Origin: Gallionella sp. | GTDB taxonomy: Bacteria; Pseudomonadota; Gammaproteobacteria; Burkholderiales; Gallionellaceae | Assembly (NCBI GenBank): GCA_023259035.1 | Contig: JAHFRA010000008.1 | Span: 1-64,000, forward strand | Reading direction: 5' to 3' | DNA: 64,000 nucleotides | Shown: piece by piece, positions 18,023 through 27,068 of the stretch | How positions within the stretch are numbered: position 1 is the stretch's first letter | Layout: every line of letters begins with the position of its first letter | Made by a program: the position numbers and the translations under genes | Notes under the pieces: generated by a model | What the model saw: the letters and a program-made list of their open reading frames with translations, nothing else | The model's database searches: none | Told to the model about the DNA's origin: nothing

Positions 18023-18777
18023 AGCTTTCCATCATCATCATCACCAAAAACGAGGCGGCGAACATCCGCGCCTGCCTCGAATCGGTGGCATGGGCCGACG
18101 AGATCATCGTGGTGGACTCCGGCAGCACGGATGCGACAACGAATATTTGCCGGGAGTTCGGCGCAAAGATTTATGTGCACGACTGGCCGGGCTTCGGCGC
18201 GCAGAAAAACCGCGCGCTGGGCTATGCGACAAACGAATGGGTGTTTTCCATCGACGCCGATGAGCGCGTCACGCCCGAATTACGCACCGCCATCGAAGCG
18301 GTATTGCGCAAGGATGATACCTGCGCAGCCTACCGCGTCTCGCGCCTGTCCAGCTATTGCGGGCGCTTCATGCGCCACTCCGGGTGGCATCCGGATCACA
18401 TCGTACGGCTGTTCAAGCGTGCTGCGGCACGCTTCTCCGACGACCTGGTGCATGAATCCGTCGAAGTACAGGGCCGCATCGGAATGTTGCATGGCGAGTT
18501 ATTGCATTACTCCTACCTGAATCTCGAGCAAACGCTGGACAAGCTTAACAGCTACTCCACGGCTGCTGCCCTGACACAACAGCAGCGCGGCAAGCAAGGC
18601 AGTCTTGCAACGGCAGTCGCACATGGGTTGTGGAGTTTTATCCGCACTTATTTTCTGCGTGCCGGGTTTCTCGACGGGCGCGAGGGCTTCATGCTGGCGG
18701 TACTCAATGCCGAGCACAGCTACTACCGCTATCTCAAACTGATGCTGTTGAACGAACAGCGCGACGGCAAGCGATGA
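18019..18777 (+). CDS. Glycosyltransferase family 2, WaaE/KdtX-like LPS core transferase
   Basis: 252 residues. Starts LSIIIITKNEAANIRACLES then EIIVVDSGSTDATTNICREFGA, a GT2 GT-A fold with SIDADERVTPELR as the metal-binding DxD-like site near residue 80. The overall pattern (DWPGFGAQKNRALGYA, a conserved GW/H block, a C-terminal helix with RAGFLDGREGFMLAVLNAEHSYYRY) is that of WaaE-type beta-1,4-glucosyltransferases of the LPS inner core. First of three genes joined by ATGA overlaps (18774, 19820). No rival function stands out. Confidence 0.85.
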   Translation: MKLSIIIITKNEAANIRACLESVAWADEIIVVDSGSTDATTNICREFGAKIYVHDWPGFGAQKNRALGYATNEWVFSIDADERVTPELRTAIEAVLRKDDTCAAYRVSRLSSYCGRFMRHSGWHPDHIVRLFKRAAARFSDDLVHESVEVQGRIGMLHGELLHYSYLNLEQTLDKLNSYSTAAALTQQQRGKQGSLATAVAHGLWSFIRTYFLRAGFLDGREGFMLAVLNAEHSYYRYLKLMLLNEQRDGKR

Positions 18778-19823
18778 AGCTGATTCAGGTGGTGCGCCGC
18801 TACGGGCCGATCGGCGGCATGGAACGCTATGTGTGGGAACTGACGCAGGAACTGCGCGACCTCGGCCATGAAGTGCTGGTGCTGTGCGAGGTGTGCCTTG
18901 CCGACAAACCGCGCGGCATCATCGTCCACGAGCTGGGCACCATCGCCCCGCGCCCGCGCTGGCTGGCACTGCTGCGTTTCGGCAAGAACGTGGCGCGCTG
19001 GCTGGAGGAAAACCCGCAACCGGTCTGGCTGATTCACAGCCATGAGCGGCTGAGTGGACATCGCGTCACCACCTTTCACGGCCCGCCTTTCGCCACGGTG
19101 CGCGATATGCCATGGTGGCGCAAGATCTCGTTGCGGGTGGCGATGCAGTTGTATCTGGAACGGCGCGAGTTGGAAACAGCAAAACTCATCGTGCCCAATT
19201 CGCCATTCATCCGCGAACGCCTGGCGCATTACTATCCCGAACTGGCGCACAAGCTCACCGAACCAATCGTGCCGGGAGTCGCCGCCATGCAGATGCGCGA
19301 AACGCACAGCGCCCCAGTCGACGGCGGTGTGATCGGATTCGTCGGCAAGGAATGGCAGCGCAAAGGTTTGCCGCTTGTAGTCGAAATTGCCGCCTGCCTG
19401 CGCCGCACGCGCCCCAATCTGCAGTTGTGGGTGGCAGGCCCGGACGCGGCAGAAATACAGCATCTGTTTGCCGGTTGGCAGGGCGGCTATCGCTTGCTGG
19501 GCTGGAGCGATCAGGCGCATTACGCCGAATTCGATGTGCTGCTGCATCCCGCCAGGGCCGAGCCTTACGGCATGGTGATCAGCGAGGCGATGGCCGCCAG
19601 AGTGCCGGTGGTGATTTCCGCTGTGTGCGGCGCGGCGGCGCAGGTCACGCCGGACGCCGGTGCGGTGTTGCCGCTTGCCGCGCCGCCGGATACATGGGCC
19701 GGTGCGGTCGAAGAGCAACTGCGGCGCAGCACCGCACCACCCAGGTTTGTGCGCAGCTGGAATGAAGTCGCACAGGAATACGAAAAAATTTATCGCAATT
19801 GTTTTGCGGAAAAACAACCATGA
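18774..19823 (+). CDS. Glycosyltransferase family 4 (GT-B)
   Basis: 349 residues from ATG 18774, which overlaps the previous stop. N-terminal VRRYGPIGGMERYVWELTQEL is the glycine-rich acceptor-side loop of GT4 enzymes; the C-terminal donor site shows GFVGKEWQRKGLPLVVEIAA, LHPARAEPYGMVISEAMAARVPVV (the EX7E-type motif, E at EPYGMVISE), then AVCGAAAQV. It would add a sugar to the LPS core or a related glycan in the cytoplasm. Substrate is not evident. The 3' end overlaps the next ATG. Confidence 0.87.
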   Translation: MKLIQVVRRYGPIGGMERYVWELTQELRDLGHEVLVLCEVCLADKPRGIIVHELGTIAPRPRWLALLRFGKNVARWLEENPQPVWLIHSHERLSGHRVTTFHGPPFATVRDMPWWRKISLRVAMQLYLERRELETAKLIVPNSPFIRERLAHYYPELAHKLTEPIVPGVAAMQMRETHSAPVDGGVIGFVGKEWQRKGLPLVVEIAACLRRTRPNLQLWVAGPDAAEIQHLFAGWQGGYRLLGWSDQAHYAEFDVLLHPARAEPYGMVISEAMAARVPVVISAVCGAAAQVTPDAGAVLPLAAPPDTWAGAVEEQLRRSTAPPRFVRSWNEVAQEYEKIYRNCFAEKQP

Positions 19824-20545
19824 ACCTACGTTTTATTTATCGTAATTTGAAAGCGCGTTTCCGCGACCAGCGCCAGGAAATCAAAGCCCTGCTGGCGCAT
19901 ATCCAGCCCGGCGCGAGCGTGGTGGATTGCGGCGCGAACAAAGGCAGCTATATCTGGACGCTGAGCCGGGCGGCGGGAGAAAACGGGCAAGTCATCGCCT
20001 TCGAGCCACAGCGCAAGCTCGCGGCTTACCTGCGCGAGATGGCGCAAAGCTGCGGTTTGCGGAATGTACGCATCGAGGAAAAAGGCATTTCCGACCACGC
20101 CGGAACCATGCAACTGATGATCCCCGGCGACGACACGTCACCCGGCGCTTCGCTGGAGCGGAGCATTTTGCAGCGCGAAGATTGCGCCACCTATCCCGTC
20201 GCAGTGGTTTCGCTGGACGAGTATTTTGCCGCGCGCACCCGCAAAATTTCGGCCATCAAGATCGATGTCGAAGGCCACGAATTCGCCGTGCTGCGCGGTG
20301 CGCAAAACATATTAAAACAGGATGCGCCGCTGCTGGTGTTCGAATGCGAGCAACGCCATCTGACCGGGACGACGGTGATGGAGATTCTGGCGTGGCTGCA
20401 AGCGCAGGGGTATGACGGCTGGTTTATCCTGCGCGGCGCCTTGCGTCCCATCGCGGAATTCCGTATCGAGTTGCATCAGAAGCAGCAAGGCGAGCGGTTC
20501 TGGGATGCGCCGGATTACTGCAATAATTTCATCATGGAAAAGTAG
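19820..20545 (+). CDS. FkbM-family SAM-dependent methyltransferase
   Basis: 241 residues from ATG 19820, overlapping the GT4 stop as ATGA. SAM-binding motif I is SVVDCGANKGSYIWTLSR; then VIAFEPQ, NVRIEEKGISD, and the FkbM-typical IKIDVEGHEFAVLRGAQ followed by PLLVFECE. These enzymes O-methylate sugars or other small groups. Position at the end of a glycosyltransferase operon suggests sugar methylation of a surface glycan (inference). Confidence 0.85.
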   Translation: MNLRFIYRNLKARFRDQRQEIKALLAHIQPGASVVDCGANKGSYIWTLSRAAGENGQVIAFEPQRKLAAYLREMAQSCGLRNVRIEEKGISDHAGTMQLMIPGDDTSPGASLERSILQREDCATYPVAVVSLDEYFAARTRKISAIKIDVEGHEFAVLRGAQNILKQDAPLLVFECEQRHLTGTTVMEILAWLQAQGYDGWFILRGALRPIAEFRIELHQKQQGERFWDAPDYCNNFIMEK

Positions 20546-20836
20546 CCTGACCGTTGCGCCCCTATTTTCACGGGATGGCTTTGCAAGCTGAACGTGACAG
20601 AGCAGCGGCCGATCTTATAATCTGCAACTTCTTGAAGTTCGATCATGCAAAAATGGTCACGTTTTGAGTTCAGGCGGTTGGCGAAGGTCTTTTTCGCATG
20701 AGCACAAAGATGTGCTCAACTTGTCTGGCAGATTCGATTTGCAATTCGCCCCAAGCGCCAATTCCAGCATTGCATTTTTCAATAAAATGGTGCAATCTTC
20801 GCGCTTATTCCTAATAATTTGTCAGGCGGAAAAATA
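20546..20836. other. 291-bp leader region before cheY
   Basis: No gene of convincing length. It holds a sigma-70-like promoter (20594-20621) and a small hairpin GAGCACA-AAGA-TGTGCTC at about 20700-20717. No sigma-28 promoter was found in front of cheY. If the promoter is used the cheY leader is about 210 bases long. Confidence 0.5.
20594..20621 (+). promoter_or_regulatory. Candidate sigma-70 promoter for the cheY-cheA operon
   Basis: GTGACA at 20594-20599 (5 of 6 to TTGACA) and a perfect TATAAT at 20616-20621 with a 16-base spacer. It lies about 215 bases before cheY. Confidence 0.45.
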
Positions 20837-21202
20837 ATGGCCAAAACCGTACTTAGTGTTGATGACTCTGCCTCCATTCGACAAATGGTGGCTTTCACTC
20901 TTAAATCTGCAGGCTATACCGTTGTCGAGGCTGAGGATGGCCAAGCGGGTCTGGATAAGGCCAAAGCCAGCCAGGTTGACTTGGTGCTGACCGATCAGAA
21001 TATGCCCAAGATGGACGGGTTGACCCTGATTAAAACCTTGCGCGGTTTGCCGCAGTACAAGGCTACGCCCATCCTGATGTTGACCACAGAATCCAGCGAT
21101 GCCATGAAGGCGCAGGGCAAAGCATCGGGCGCAACCGGTTGGCTGGTTAAGCCGTTTGACCCGCAGAAATTGCTGGAGGTTGTTAAAAAGGTAATCGGAT
21201 AA
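20837..21202 (+). CDS. cheY: Chemotaxis response regulator CheY
   Basis: 121 residues, a single receiver domain and nothing else. Acid pocket SVDDSASIRQM (Asp9, Asp10), phosphoacceptor Asp53 in LVLTDQNMPKMDG, Thr in LMLTTES, and Lys in LVKPFDPQKLLEV. Phospho-CheY binds the flagellar switch to reverse rotation. Start is ATG 20837; a TTG six codons earlier only adds residues read from the ribosome-binding region (AGGCGGA). First gene of the chemotaxis block, with cheA next. Single-domain regulators of other pathways look alike, but the context supports CheY. Confidence 0.92.
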   Translation: MAKTVLSVDDSASIRQMVAFTLKSAGYTVVEAEDGQAGLDKAKASQVDLVLTDQNMPKMDGLTLIKTLRGLPQYKATPILMLTTESSDAMKAQGKASGATGWLVKPFDPQKLLEVVKKVIG

Positions 21203-21230
21203 AACGCAGGGGGGCAAATCTGAACGGGCA

Positions 21231-21266
21231 CGGTGCGCCGCGCGGGTGCCCGAACAAAAGTTTCTC
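21231..21266 (-). repeat. GAAACTTTTGTTCGGGCACC repeat, copy 1 (inverted)
   Basis: Between cheY and cheA. On the minus strand it reads AGAAACTTTTGTTCGGGCAC followed by CCGCGCGGCGCACCG. Matching direct copies are at 36197-36238 and 38808-38844, both in gaps of the same block. Confidence 0.75.
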
Positions 21267-21365
21267 GCTCCCGCGTTGAACAGCCAAATATAACGTCGGG
21301 ATAAATCCCGCACTACATTTAAATACCGGCCAGAATTTTTCACACATCACTCTAGGGAAAAGCCA

Positions 21366-23510
21366 ATGTCCATCGACATGAGCCAGTTTTATCAGGTGTT
21401 CTTCGAGGAATCAGCCGAGCACCTCGCGAGTATGGAAAGTCTGCTGCTTGCGCTGGACCTTGATGCGCCGGACCCGGATCAGCTAAACGCCATCTTCCGC
21501 TCGGCGCACTCCATAAAAGGCGGTAGCGGCACATTCGGCTTCAACGACATGACCGAAGTGACGCACATTCTGGAAACCCTGCTGGATGGTATACGCAAGA
21601 ATGAGATCAAGATTACCGCCGACATGGTGGATGCTTTCCTGCAAGCGGGTGATGTGCTGAAAGGCCTGTTGGAAGCGCACCAGAACGGAACCATCGCCGA
21701 TCCTGCGCCATCCGTTGAAATCCGCGCCAGGCTGTCGCAATTGACTGCAAAAGGGACTCAGAAGACAGGGGGCAAAGGACAGAAGGCGGAAACCGCAGCG
21801 GCACCTACTTCCTCTCCTGCGCCAATAACCGCAGCGCCTCCCTCCGTGCAGCATGTTTATCAGATCAAGTTTGACAAGTCCCCCGCCATCTTTCCCAGCA
21901 AAGCCGAACTCAATAACCTGCTGGAAGAGCTGGGCAATATCGGCAAAATTGAAAAACAGAAAATTGCCGCCAAATCGGTGACGCTATCGCTGACCAGTTA
22001 CGCATCCGAAGAAGATTTGCGTGAAACCTTCTCGTTCTTTTTGGAGCCGGAACAATTAACCATTACGTCGACTGGCGACACTGTAGAAGCAGCCGCCAGC
22101 CCTTCGGAAGATGATCTGGGTTATGGTTTCTTTATCGAACCCGAAACGGTTAAGTCGGAAGTTGAAAATGCGCAGGGCTATGGTTTTTTCGTCGAGCCGG
22201 AAACTGTCAAATCAGAAGTTGAAAATGCGCAGGGTTATGGCTTCTTTGTCGATGTGGAGAACAAGGCCGGGTCGGCAGCGACGGCAGAGCAACCGGAGGA
22301 GCCGCACCGTCGCGCCACCGACCGGGCACCGGCCGCTGGCGCCGCAGCCGAAACCTCGATCCGCGTCAGTGTGGAAAAAGTCGACCAGATGATCAATCTG
22401 GTCGGCGAGCTGGTAATTACCCAGTCCATGCTGGCAGAAATTGCCTCCCATCTGGATCCGGTGTTGAACGAATCACTGATCAACGGATTGTCGCTGCTCG
22501 AACGCAACTCCCGAGAATTGCAAGAGTCCGTCATGTCGGTGCGCATGATGCCGATCAATTTTGTGTTCAGCCGCTTCCCTCGCCTGGTGCGCGATCTGGC
22601 CGGCAAGCTCGACAAAAAAGTGCAACTCAAAATGATCGGTGAAGGCACCGAACTGGACAAGGGGCTGATCGAAAAAATCAGCGACCCGCTTACCCATCTG
22701 GTGCGCAACAGCCTGGATCACGGCGTCGAAATGCCGGAAGAGCGTATCGCCAAGGGCAAAGACCCGCAAGGCACCATCACGCTGCGTGCCGCGCACCAGG
22801 GCGGCAACATCGTCATCCAGGTGATCGATGACGGCGCCGGGCTGAATCGCGAACGGATACTCGCCAAAGCCAAGGAAAAAGGCATCCCTTTCAACGAAAA
22901 CATCAGCGATGCCGATGTCTGGCTGATGATCTTCGCCCCCGGTTTTTCCACCGCCGCCGTGATAACGGATGTCTCCGGGCGCGGTGTCGGCATGGACGTG
23001 GTAAAGCGCAATATCGAAGGCATCGGTGGCCGCGTCGAAATCGCCTCCAAGGCGGGGGAAGGCAGCACCATCACCATCCGTCTGCCTCTGACACTGGCGA
23101 TACTGGACGGCTTATCCATTGCGGTGGGCGATCAGATTTACATCGTCCCGCTCAGTTTCATCATCGAATCGTTGCAGCCCAAGGCCGAAGACATCAAGGA
23201 AATCAGCGGCCAAGGGCAGGTGATCCATGTGCGCGGAGAATATCTGCCGGTGATCGCCCTGCATAAAATATTCGGCATCCAGACCAAGATCACCAACCCG
23301 GCAGAAGGAATCCTGGTTCTGCTGGAAGCGGAAGGCAAAAAAGTCGCGCTGTTCGTCGATGATCTGGTCAGCCAGCATCAAGTGGTGATCAAGAGCCTGG
23401 AAACCAATTACCGTAAAGTGCTTGGAGTGTCGGGCGCCACGATCATGGGCGACGGGCGAGTGGCGATGATCATGGACGTGGGCGCGCTGGTCAAGTTTGC
23501 CCAAGCGTAG
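21366..23510 (+). CDS. cheA: Chemotaxis histidine kinase CheA
   Basis: 714 residues. P1/Hpt domain at 1-~105 with phospho-His48 in RSAHSIKGGSGTFGF; a CheY-binding P2-like domain at ~160-235 (VYQIKFDKSPAIFPS); tandem repeats at 252-295; dimerisation domain ~335-390 (VSVEKVDQMINLVGEL); HATPase with N box LTHLVRNSLDHGVEMPEER, G1 QVIDDGAGLNRERI, G2 GRGVGMDVVKRNIEGIGG; CheW-like P5 domain from ~575. It phosphorylates CheY and CheB under receptor control. AGGGAAAAGCC precedes ATG 21366. The linker near residues 130-142 also reads GACAGGG/GGACAGA-like DNA similar to the intergenic repeats. Confidence 0.96.
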   Translation: MSIDMSQFYQVFFEESAEHLASMESLLLALDLDAPDPDQLNAIFRSAHSIKGGSGTFGFNDMTEVTHILETLLDGIRKNEIKITADMVDAFLQAGDVLKGLLEAHQNGTIADPAPSVEIRARLSQLTAKGTQKTGGKGQKAETAAAPTSSPAPITAAPPSVQHVYQIKFDKSPAIFPSKAELNNLLEELGNIGKIEKQKIAAKSVTLSLTSYASEEDLRETFSFFLEPEQLTITSTGDTVEAAASPSEDDLGYGFFIEPETVKSEVENAQGYGFFVEPETVKSEVENAQGYGFFVDVENKAGSAATAEQPEEPHRRATDRAPAAGAAAETSIRVSVEKVDQMINLVGELVITQSMLAEIASHLDPVLNESLINGLSLLERNSRELQESVMSVRMMPINFVFSRFPRLVRDLAGKLDKKVQLKMIGEGTELDKGLIEKISDPLTHLVRNSLDHGVEMPEERIAKGKDPQGTITLRAAHQGGNIVIQVIDDGAGLNRERILAKAKEKGIPFNENISDADVWLMIFAPGFSTAAVITDVSGRGVGMDVVKRNIEGIGGRVEIASKAGEGSTITIRLPLTLAILDGLSIAVGDQIYIVPLSFIIESLQPKAEDIKEISGQGQVIHVRGEYLPVIALHKIFGIQTKITNPAEGILVLLEAEGKKVALFVDDLVSQHQVVIKSLETNYRKVLGVSGATIMGDGRVAMIMDVGALVKFAQA
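22119..22250 (+). repeat. 57-bp tandem repeat inside cheA
   Basis: Two full 57-base copies (22119-22175, 22176-22232) and a partial third encode GYGFFIEPETVKSEVENAQ, GYGFFVEPETVKSEVENAQ and GYGFFVD at CheA residues 252-295, in the linker between the P2-like and dimerisation domains. The copies differ mostly at silent positions. Confidence 0.9.
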
Positions 23511-23527
23511 AGTTGGAGCAGTGCAAG

Positions 23528-23800
23528 ATGCCAACTATTTCGATGTTTTATGGGGTTCTGATTCGAAATGTTCTTCAATGACATTGAACGGCATCGCTTG
23601 CCTCACATACACGCGGAATATCAGGGGCATGTCGGTGTCTCTGCTATTGCAGATGGGATATTACCGGCAGGTGCTTTGCCGCCCAATAAACACAAACTGG
23701 TTGTTGCATGGATTGAAATTCACAAAGATGACCTATGGCAGATTGGGAGCTTGCTGTGAATGGCAAGAAACCATTTCCTATCAAAGGGCTCGATCAATGA
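23528..23800 (+). pseudogene. DUF4160 gene with two compensating frameshifts
   Basis: ATG 23528 opens MPTISMFYGVLIR, the usual start of DUF4160 proteins; one extra base near 23563 shifts the frame, which continues as MFFNDIERHRLPHIHAEYQ, then AGALPPNKHKLVVAWIEIHK; a missing base near 23748 shifts back to ADWELAVNGKKPFPIKGLDQ and TGA at 23798-23800. The total is exactly 91 codons, so two opposite single-base changes restore the phase. Either real decay or sequencing/assembly errors explain it. DUF4160 genes often precede DUF2442 genes, as here; function is not established. Confidence 0.75.
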
Positions 23801-24045
23801 GAATTGCAAGTGTGATTGCAAATCCAGACTGGTCGTTATTGATAACTGCCAATGATGGGCGAGTGGGAAGGTTTGATGCGCGGCCTTACTTGCGTTATGA
23901 AGCATTCGAGGAATTGAATGACATGACAGAATTTATGAAGATTTCAAACGGTGGTTATTTCGTCGAGCGGGAATGTGGCGCAGATATTTCTTCGGATACG
24001 ATTGAGGCGAAAATGGCTCTCGACAAGGACGGACAAGGCAAATGA
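23797..24045 (+). CDS. DUF2442 domain protein
   Basis: 82 residues from ATG 23797, which overlaps the DUF4160 stop (ATGA). The pattern IANPDWSLLITANDGRVGRF, then DARPYL, ELNDMTEFMKIS, and RECGADISSDTIEAK follows the DUF2442 layout (a short beta-rich domain ending in a G-x-D-I-S-x-D-T-I element). Pairs of DUF4160 and DUF2442 are seen in many mobile or toxin-antitoxin-like contexts, with no firm function. Its place inside a chemotaxis operon, between cheA and cheW, is unexpected and suggests insertion. Confidence 0.75.
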   Translation: MRIASVIANPDWSLLITANDGRVGRFDARPYLRYEAFEELNDMTEFMKISNGGYFVERECGADISSDTIEAKMALDKDGQGK

Positions 24046-24111
24046 CGACGATATGAATCTACGAAAATGCTGTTAAATAAATAACCATTAAATAACCAAA
24101 GGGAGGACATC

Positions 24112-24597
24112 ATGCAAGTAAACGAAGGTCAGGCGGCAGGTGGCAGCAGCCGCGAGCTGTTAACTTTTACACTGGGCAGCGAGGAATACGGCATCGACAT
24201 CCTCAAGGTTCAGGAAATCCGCGGTTACGATGCCGTCACCACGATAGCCAACTCACCCGAATTCATCAAAGGGGTGATTAACCTGCGCGGCATCATCGTG
24301 CCGATCATCGACATGCGCATCAAGTTCAACCTCGGCAACGTGACCTATAACGAGCTCACCGTGGTCATCATCCTCAACATCGCCAAGCGCGTGGTCGGCA
24401 TGGTGGTGGATGGCGTATCCGACGTGATCACGCTGACCGCCGACCAGCTCAAACCCTCTCCGGAATTCAGCTCGTCGATGGACACCCAATACATCATGGG
24501 ACTGGGCACGGTGGACGACCGCATGATCATCGTGGTAGACATCGAAAAACTGATGACCAGCCGCGACATGGACCTGGTCGAAATGGCTGCCGCTTAA
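24112..24597 (+). CDS. cheW: Chemotaxis coupling protein CheW
   Basis: 161 residues, a single CheW domain: [54 protein letters not shown] and a C-terminal [10 protein letters not shown]. CheW bridges receptor tips and CheA in the chemosensory array. GGGAGGACATC precedes ATG 24112. The methyl-accepting receptor gene follows after 31 bases, so they are probably co-transcribed. No phosphorylated receiver (CheV-type) domain is attached. Confidence 0.95.
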   Translation: MQVNEGQAAGGSSRELLTFTLGSEEYGIDILKVQEIRGYDAVTTIANSPEFIKGVINLRGIIVPIIDMRIKFNLGNVTYNELTVVIILNIAKRVVGMVVDGVSDVITLTADQLKPSPEFSSSMDTQYIMGLGTVDDRMIIVVDIEKLMTSRDMDLVEMAAA

Positions 24598-24628
24598 ATC
24601 AGAATTAAATTTTTCAAGGAGAAATATC

Positions 24629-26905
24629 ATGGCTAGCATGAAAGTAGGAACCCGTTTGGGGCTGGGCTTCGGCGCAGTGGTTATGTTGATGGTGGTGATT
24701 GCGCTGATCGGCATATTCAATATGCGCAGCTTGAAGTCCGAAATGGGCGACATCATAGGCGACAAATTCCCCAAGACCGTGTGGGCGAATAACATGATCG
24801 ACGCTGTCAATGGCATCGGCATGAATATGCGCGACTCCCTGCTGGAAACAGGCCAGGAGAGAATTAATAAGGAACTGAATGAAATCGAGGGAAGGCGCAA
24901 AATCGTCAAGGACAACCTGGACAAGCTGCAAGACAAAATCAAGTCCGAAGAAGGCAAAAAAGTGCTGGCAAATCTGCTGGATGTGCGCGCCAAGTACGTT
25001 GTCGCGCAAGATAATTTCATAAAGTTATTGAAAGACGGCAAGCAGGCGGAAGCGAAGGCCTATCTGATAGCGGAGGCGATGGATCTTCAGGATAAATATA
25101 TTGTAAGCATCAACAAGATAGTCGATTTTCAGAGCGAGCTGATGGTAAAAGTCGGCGAAGATGCCGACAAGCAGGTGTCGACCGCATTGACCATCATCAT
25201 CATTGCCGCGCTGGCCGCGTTGATTTTGGCAATAGTCATCGCCCTGATGATCATGCGCGGCCTGATGAAACAACTGGGCGGCGAGCCGGATTACGCGGCG
25301 GACGCGGTCGGTAAAATCTCTGCTGGCGATTTGTCGGCGGAACTGGCGCTCAAACCGGGCGACAACAGCAGCCTGCTGTATTCGCTGAAGACCATGCAGG
25401 ACAGCCTGCGCTCGATCGTTGCCGAGATACAAGCCATCGTGCAGGCCGCAGTACAGGGCGACTTCAGCAAGAAAATGGACATGAACGGCAAGGCCGGTTA
25501 CACCAAAACGCTGTCCGAGCTGCTCAACCAGCTAAGCAATACCGTTGACGATGCATTCAAGGACACCATTCGTGTTGCCGACGCGCTGGCTAAAGGCGAC
25601 CTGAGCCAGAAGATCACCAAGGATTATTCCGGCGCCTACAACCAAGTCAAAGTCAGCGTCAACACCACCGCCGATTCCCTGACCAAGATCGTCGGCGAAA
25701 TCCAGAACATCGTCGAGGCCGCCGCCAACCAGGGTAGCTTCACCGTCAAAATGGACATGGCCGGCAAACAGGGCTACACCAAGACCCTGTCCGAGCTGCT
25801 CAACCAGTTGTCGAACGTCACCGAAACCGGCATCGCCGACGTGGTGCGCGTGGCCAACGCGCTGGCCAAGGGCGACCTGACCATGACCATCACCAAAGAA
25901 TATCCCGGCTCGTTCGGCGAAATGAAAGCCGGCATCAACGGCACGGTAGAAAACCTCAAGGTGCTGGTCGGCGAAATCAAGGACGCCACCGACACCATCA
26001 ACACCGCTTCGAAGGAAATCGCCTCCGGCAACAGCGACCTGTCGCAACGCACCGAAGAGCAGGCCAGCAGCCTGGAAGAAACCGCCTCCAGCATGGAAGA
26101 GCTGACCTCGACCGTCAAGCAGAACGCCGAGAACGCCAAGCAGGCCAACCAGCTCGCGATCGGCGCGTCCGACGTGGCGGGCAAGGGCGGCGCGGTGGTC
26201 GGGCAAGTGGTGGTTACGATGGACTCGATCAACGAATCGTCGCGCAAGATCGTCGATATTATTTCGGTCATCGACGGCATCGCGTTCCAGACCAACATCC
26301 TCGCTTTGAATGCTGCGGTCGAAGCTGCACGGGCCGGCGAACAAGGCCGTGGTTTTGCCGTGGTCGCCGGAGAAGTGCGCAACCTGGCACAGCGTTCCGC
26401 TGCAGCCGCCAAGGAAATCAAGCAATTGATCGGCGACTCGGTAGAAAAAGTCGAGGGCGGCAGCAAGCTGGTCGCGCAGGCCGGACAGACCATGGAAGAA
26501 ATCGTCACCAGCATCAAGCGCGTGACCGACATCATGTCCGAGATCACTGCCGCGTCGCAGGAGCAAAGCCAGGGCATCGAGCAGGTCAACACCGCCATCA
26601 CCCAGATGGACGAAGTGACCCAGCAGAACGCCGCGCTGGTCGAGGAAGCTGCTGCTGCTGCGGAATCGCTGGAAGAACAGGCGCAGAACCTGGCGGTGTC
26701 GGTGGGCACGTTCAAGATGGACAGCCACTCGAGCGGCACCGCAGTCGCGCGCCGCGCGCCCGCACCCGTTGCCCGCGCGCCCCAACACGCCGCTCCGGCA
26801 CGCAAAGGCACCGCAGTTGCCAAGGCCGCTCCGGGCAAAGCTGCGCCAGCAAAAGCCAAACCGAAGAGTGGCGATGATGGTGATGGGGAGTGGGCCGAGT
26901 TTTGA
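24629..26905 (+). CDS. Methyl-accepting chemotaxis protein, four-helix-type sensor
   Basis: 758 residues. TM1 ~10-33, a mostly helical periplasmic region ~35-188 that fits a 4HB_MCP sensor, TM2 ~189-212, then HAMP and HAMP-like repeats (two similar segments reading [15 protein letters not shown] at ~290 and ~385). The signalling domain spans ~450-700 with methylation-type helices ([20 protein letters not shown]) and the conserved tip [20 protein letters not shown] then [10 protein letters not shown]. An Ala/Pro/Lys-rich tail ends EWAEF, a W-x-x-F tether like E. coli NWETF. AAGGAG precedes ATG 24629. Ligand unknown. Confidence 0.93.
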   Translation: MASMKVGTRLGLGFGAVVMLMVVIALIGIFNMRSLKSEMGDIIGDKFPKTVWANNMIDAVNGIGMNMRDSLLETGQERINKELNEIEGRRKIVKDNLDKLQDKIKSEEGKKVLANLLDVRAKYVVAQDNFIKLLKDGKQAEAKAYLIAEAMDLQDKYIVSINKIVDFQSELMVKVGEDADKQVSTALTIIIIAALAALILAIVIALMIMRGLMKQLGGEPDYAADAVGKISAGDLSAELALKPGDNSSLLYSLKTMQDSLRSIVAEIQAIVQAAVQGDFSKKMDMNGKAGYTKTLSELLNQLSNTVDDAFKDTIRVADALAKGDLSQKITKDYSGAYNQVKVSVNTTADSLTKIVGEIQNIVEAAANQGSFTVKMDMAGKQGYTKTLSELLNQLSNVTETGIADVVRVANALAKGDLTMTITKEYPGSFGEMKAGINGTVENLKVLVGEIKDATDTINTASKEIASGNSDLSQRTEEQASSLEETASSMEELTSTVKQNAENAKQANQLAIGASDVAGKGGAVVGQVVVTMDSINESSRKIVDIISVIDGIAFQTNILALNAAVEAARAGEQGRGFAVVAGEVRNLAQRSAAAAKEIKQLIGDSVEKVEGGSKLVAQAGQTMEEIVTSIKRVTDIMSEITAASQEQSQGIEQVNTAITQMDEVTQQNAALVEEAAAAAESLEEQAQNLAVSVGTFKMDSHSSGTAVARRAPAPVARAPQHAAPARKGTAVAKAAPGKAAPAKAKPKSGDDGDGEWAEF

Positions 26906-26906
26906 C

Positions 26907-27023
26907 AAACGTCCCCTCCCCCTGTCAGGGGGAAGGTTAGGATGGGGGTGGGTGCTGTAGGGTGCATCCATGCACCATGGAAAGCCTGCCCCCATCCTGG
27001 CTCTCCCCCTGCATTGGGGAGGG
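26907..27023. repeat. Large imperfect inverted repeat between receptor genes
   Basis: CCCTCCCCCTGTCAGGGGGA near 26912 and TAGGATGGGGG pair with CCCCCATCCTGG and CTCCCCCTGCATTGGGGAGG further right; at the centre GGTGCATCCATGCACC (26961-26976) forms its own hairpin. The outer arms recur at 35677-35840 and the central hairpin recurs as GGTGCATGGAATGCACC at 62131-62147. The 163-bp gap has no gene. Confidence 0.7.
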
Positions 27024-27068
27024 ATGTATCGTTTTGAATCAACGTAACGATCACCACAAGAGGAAGCG

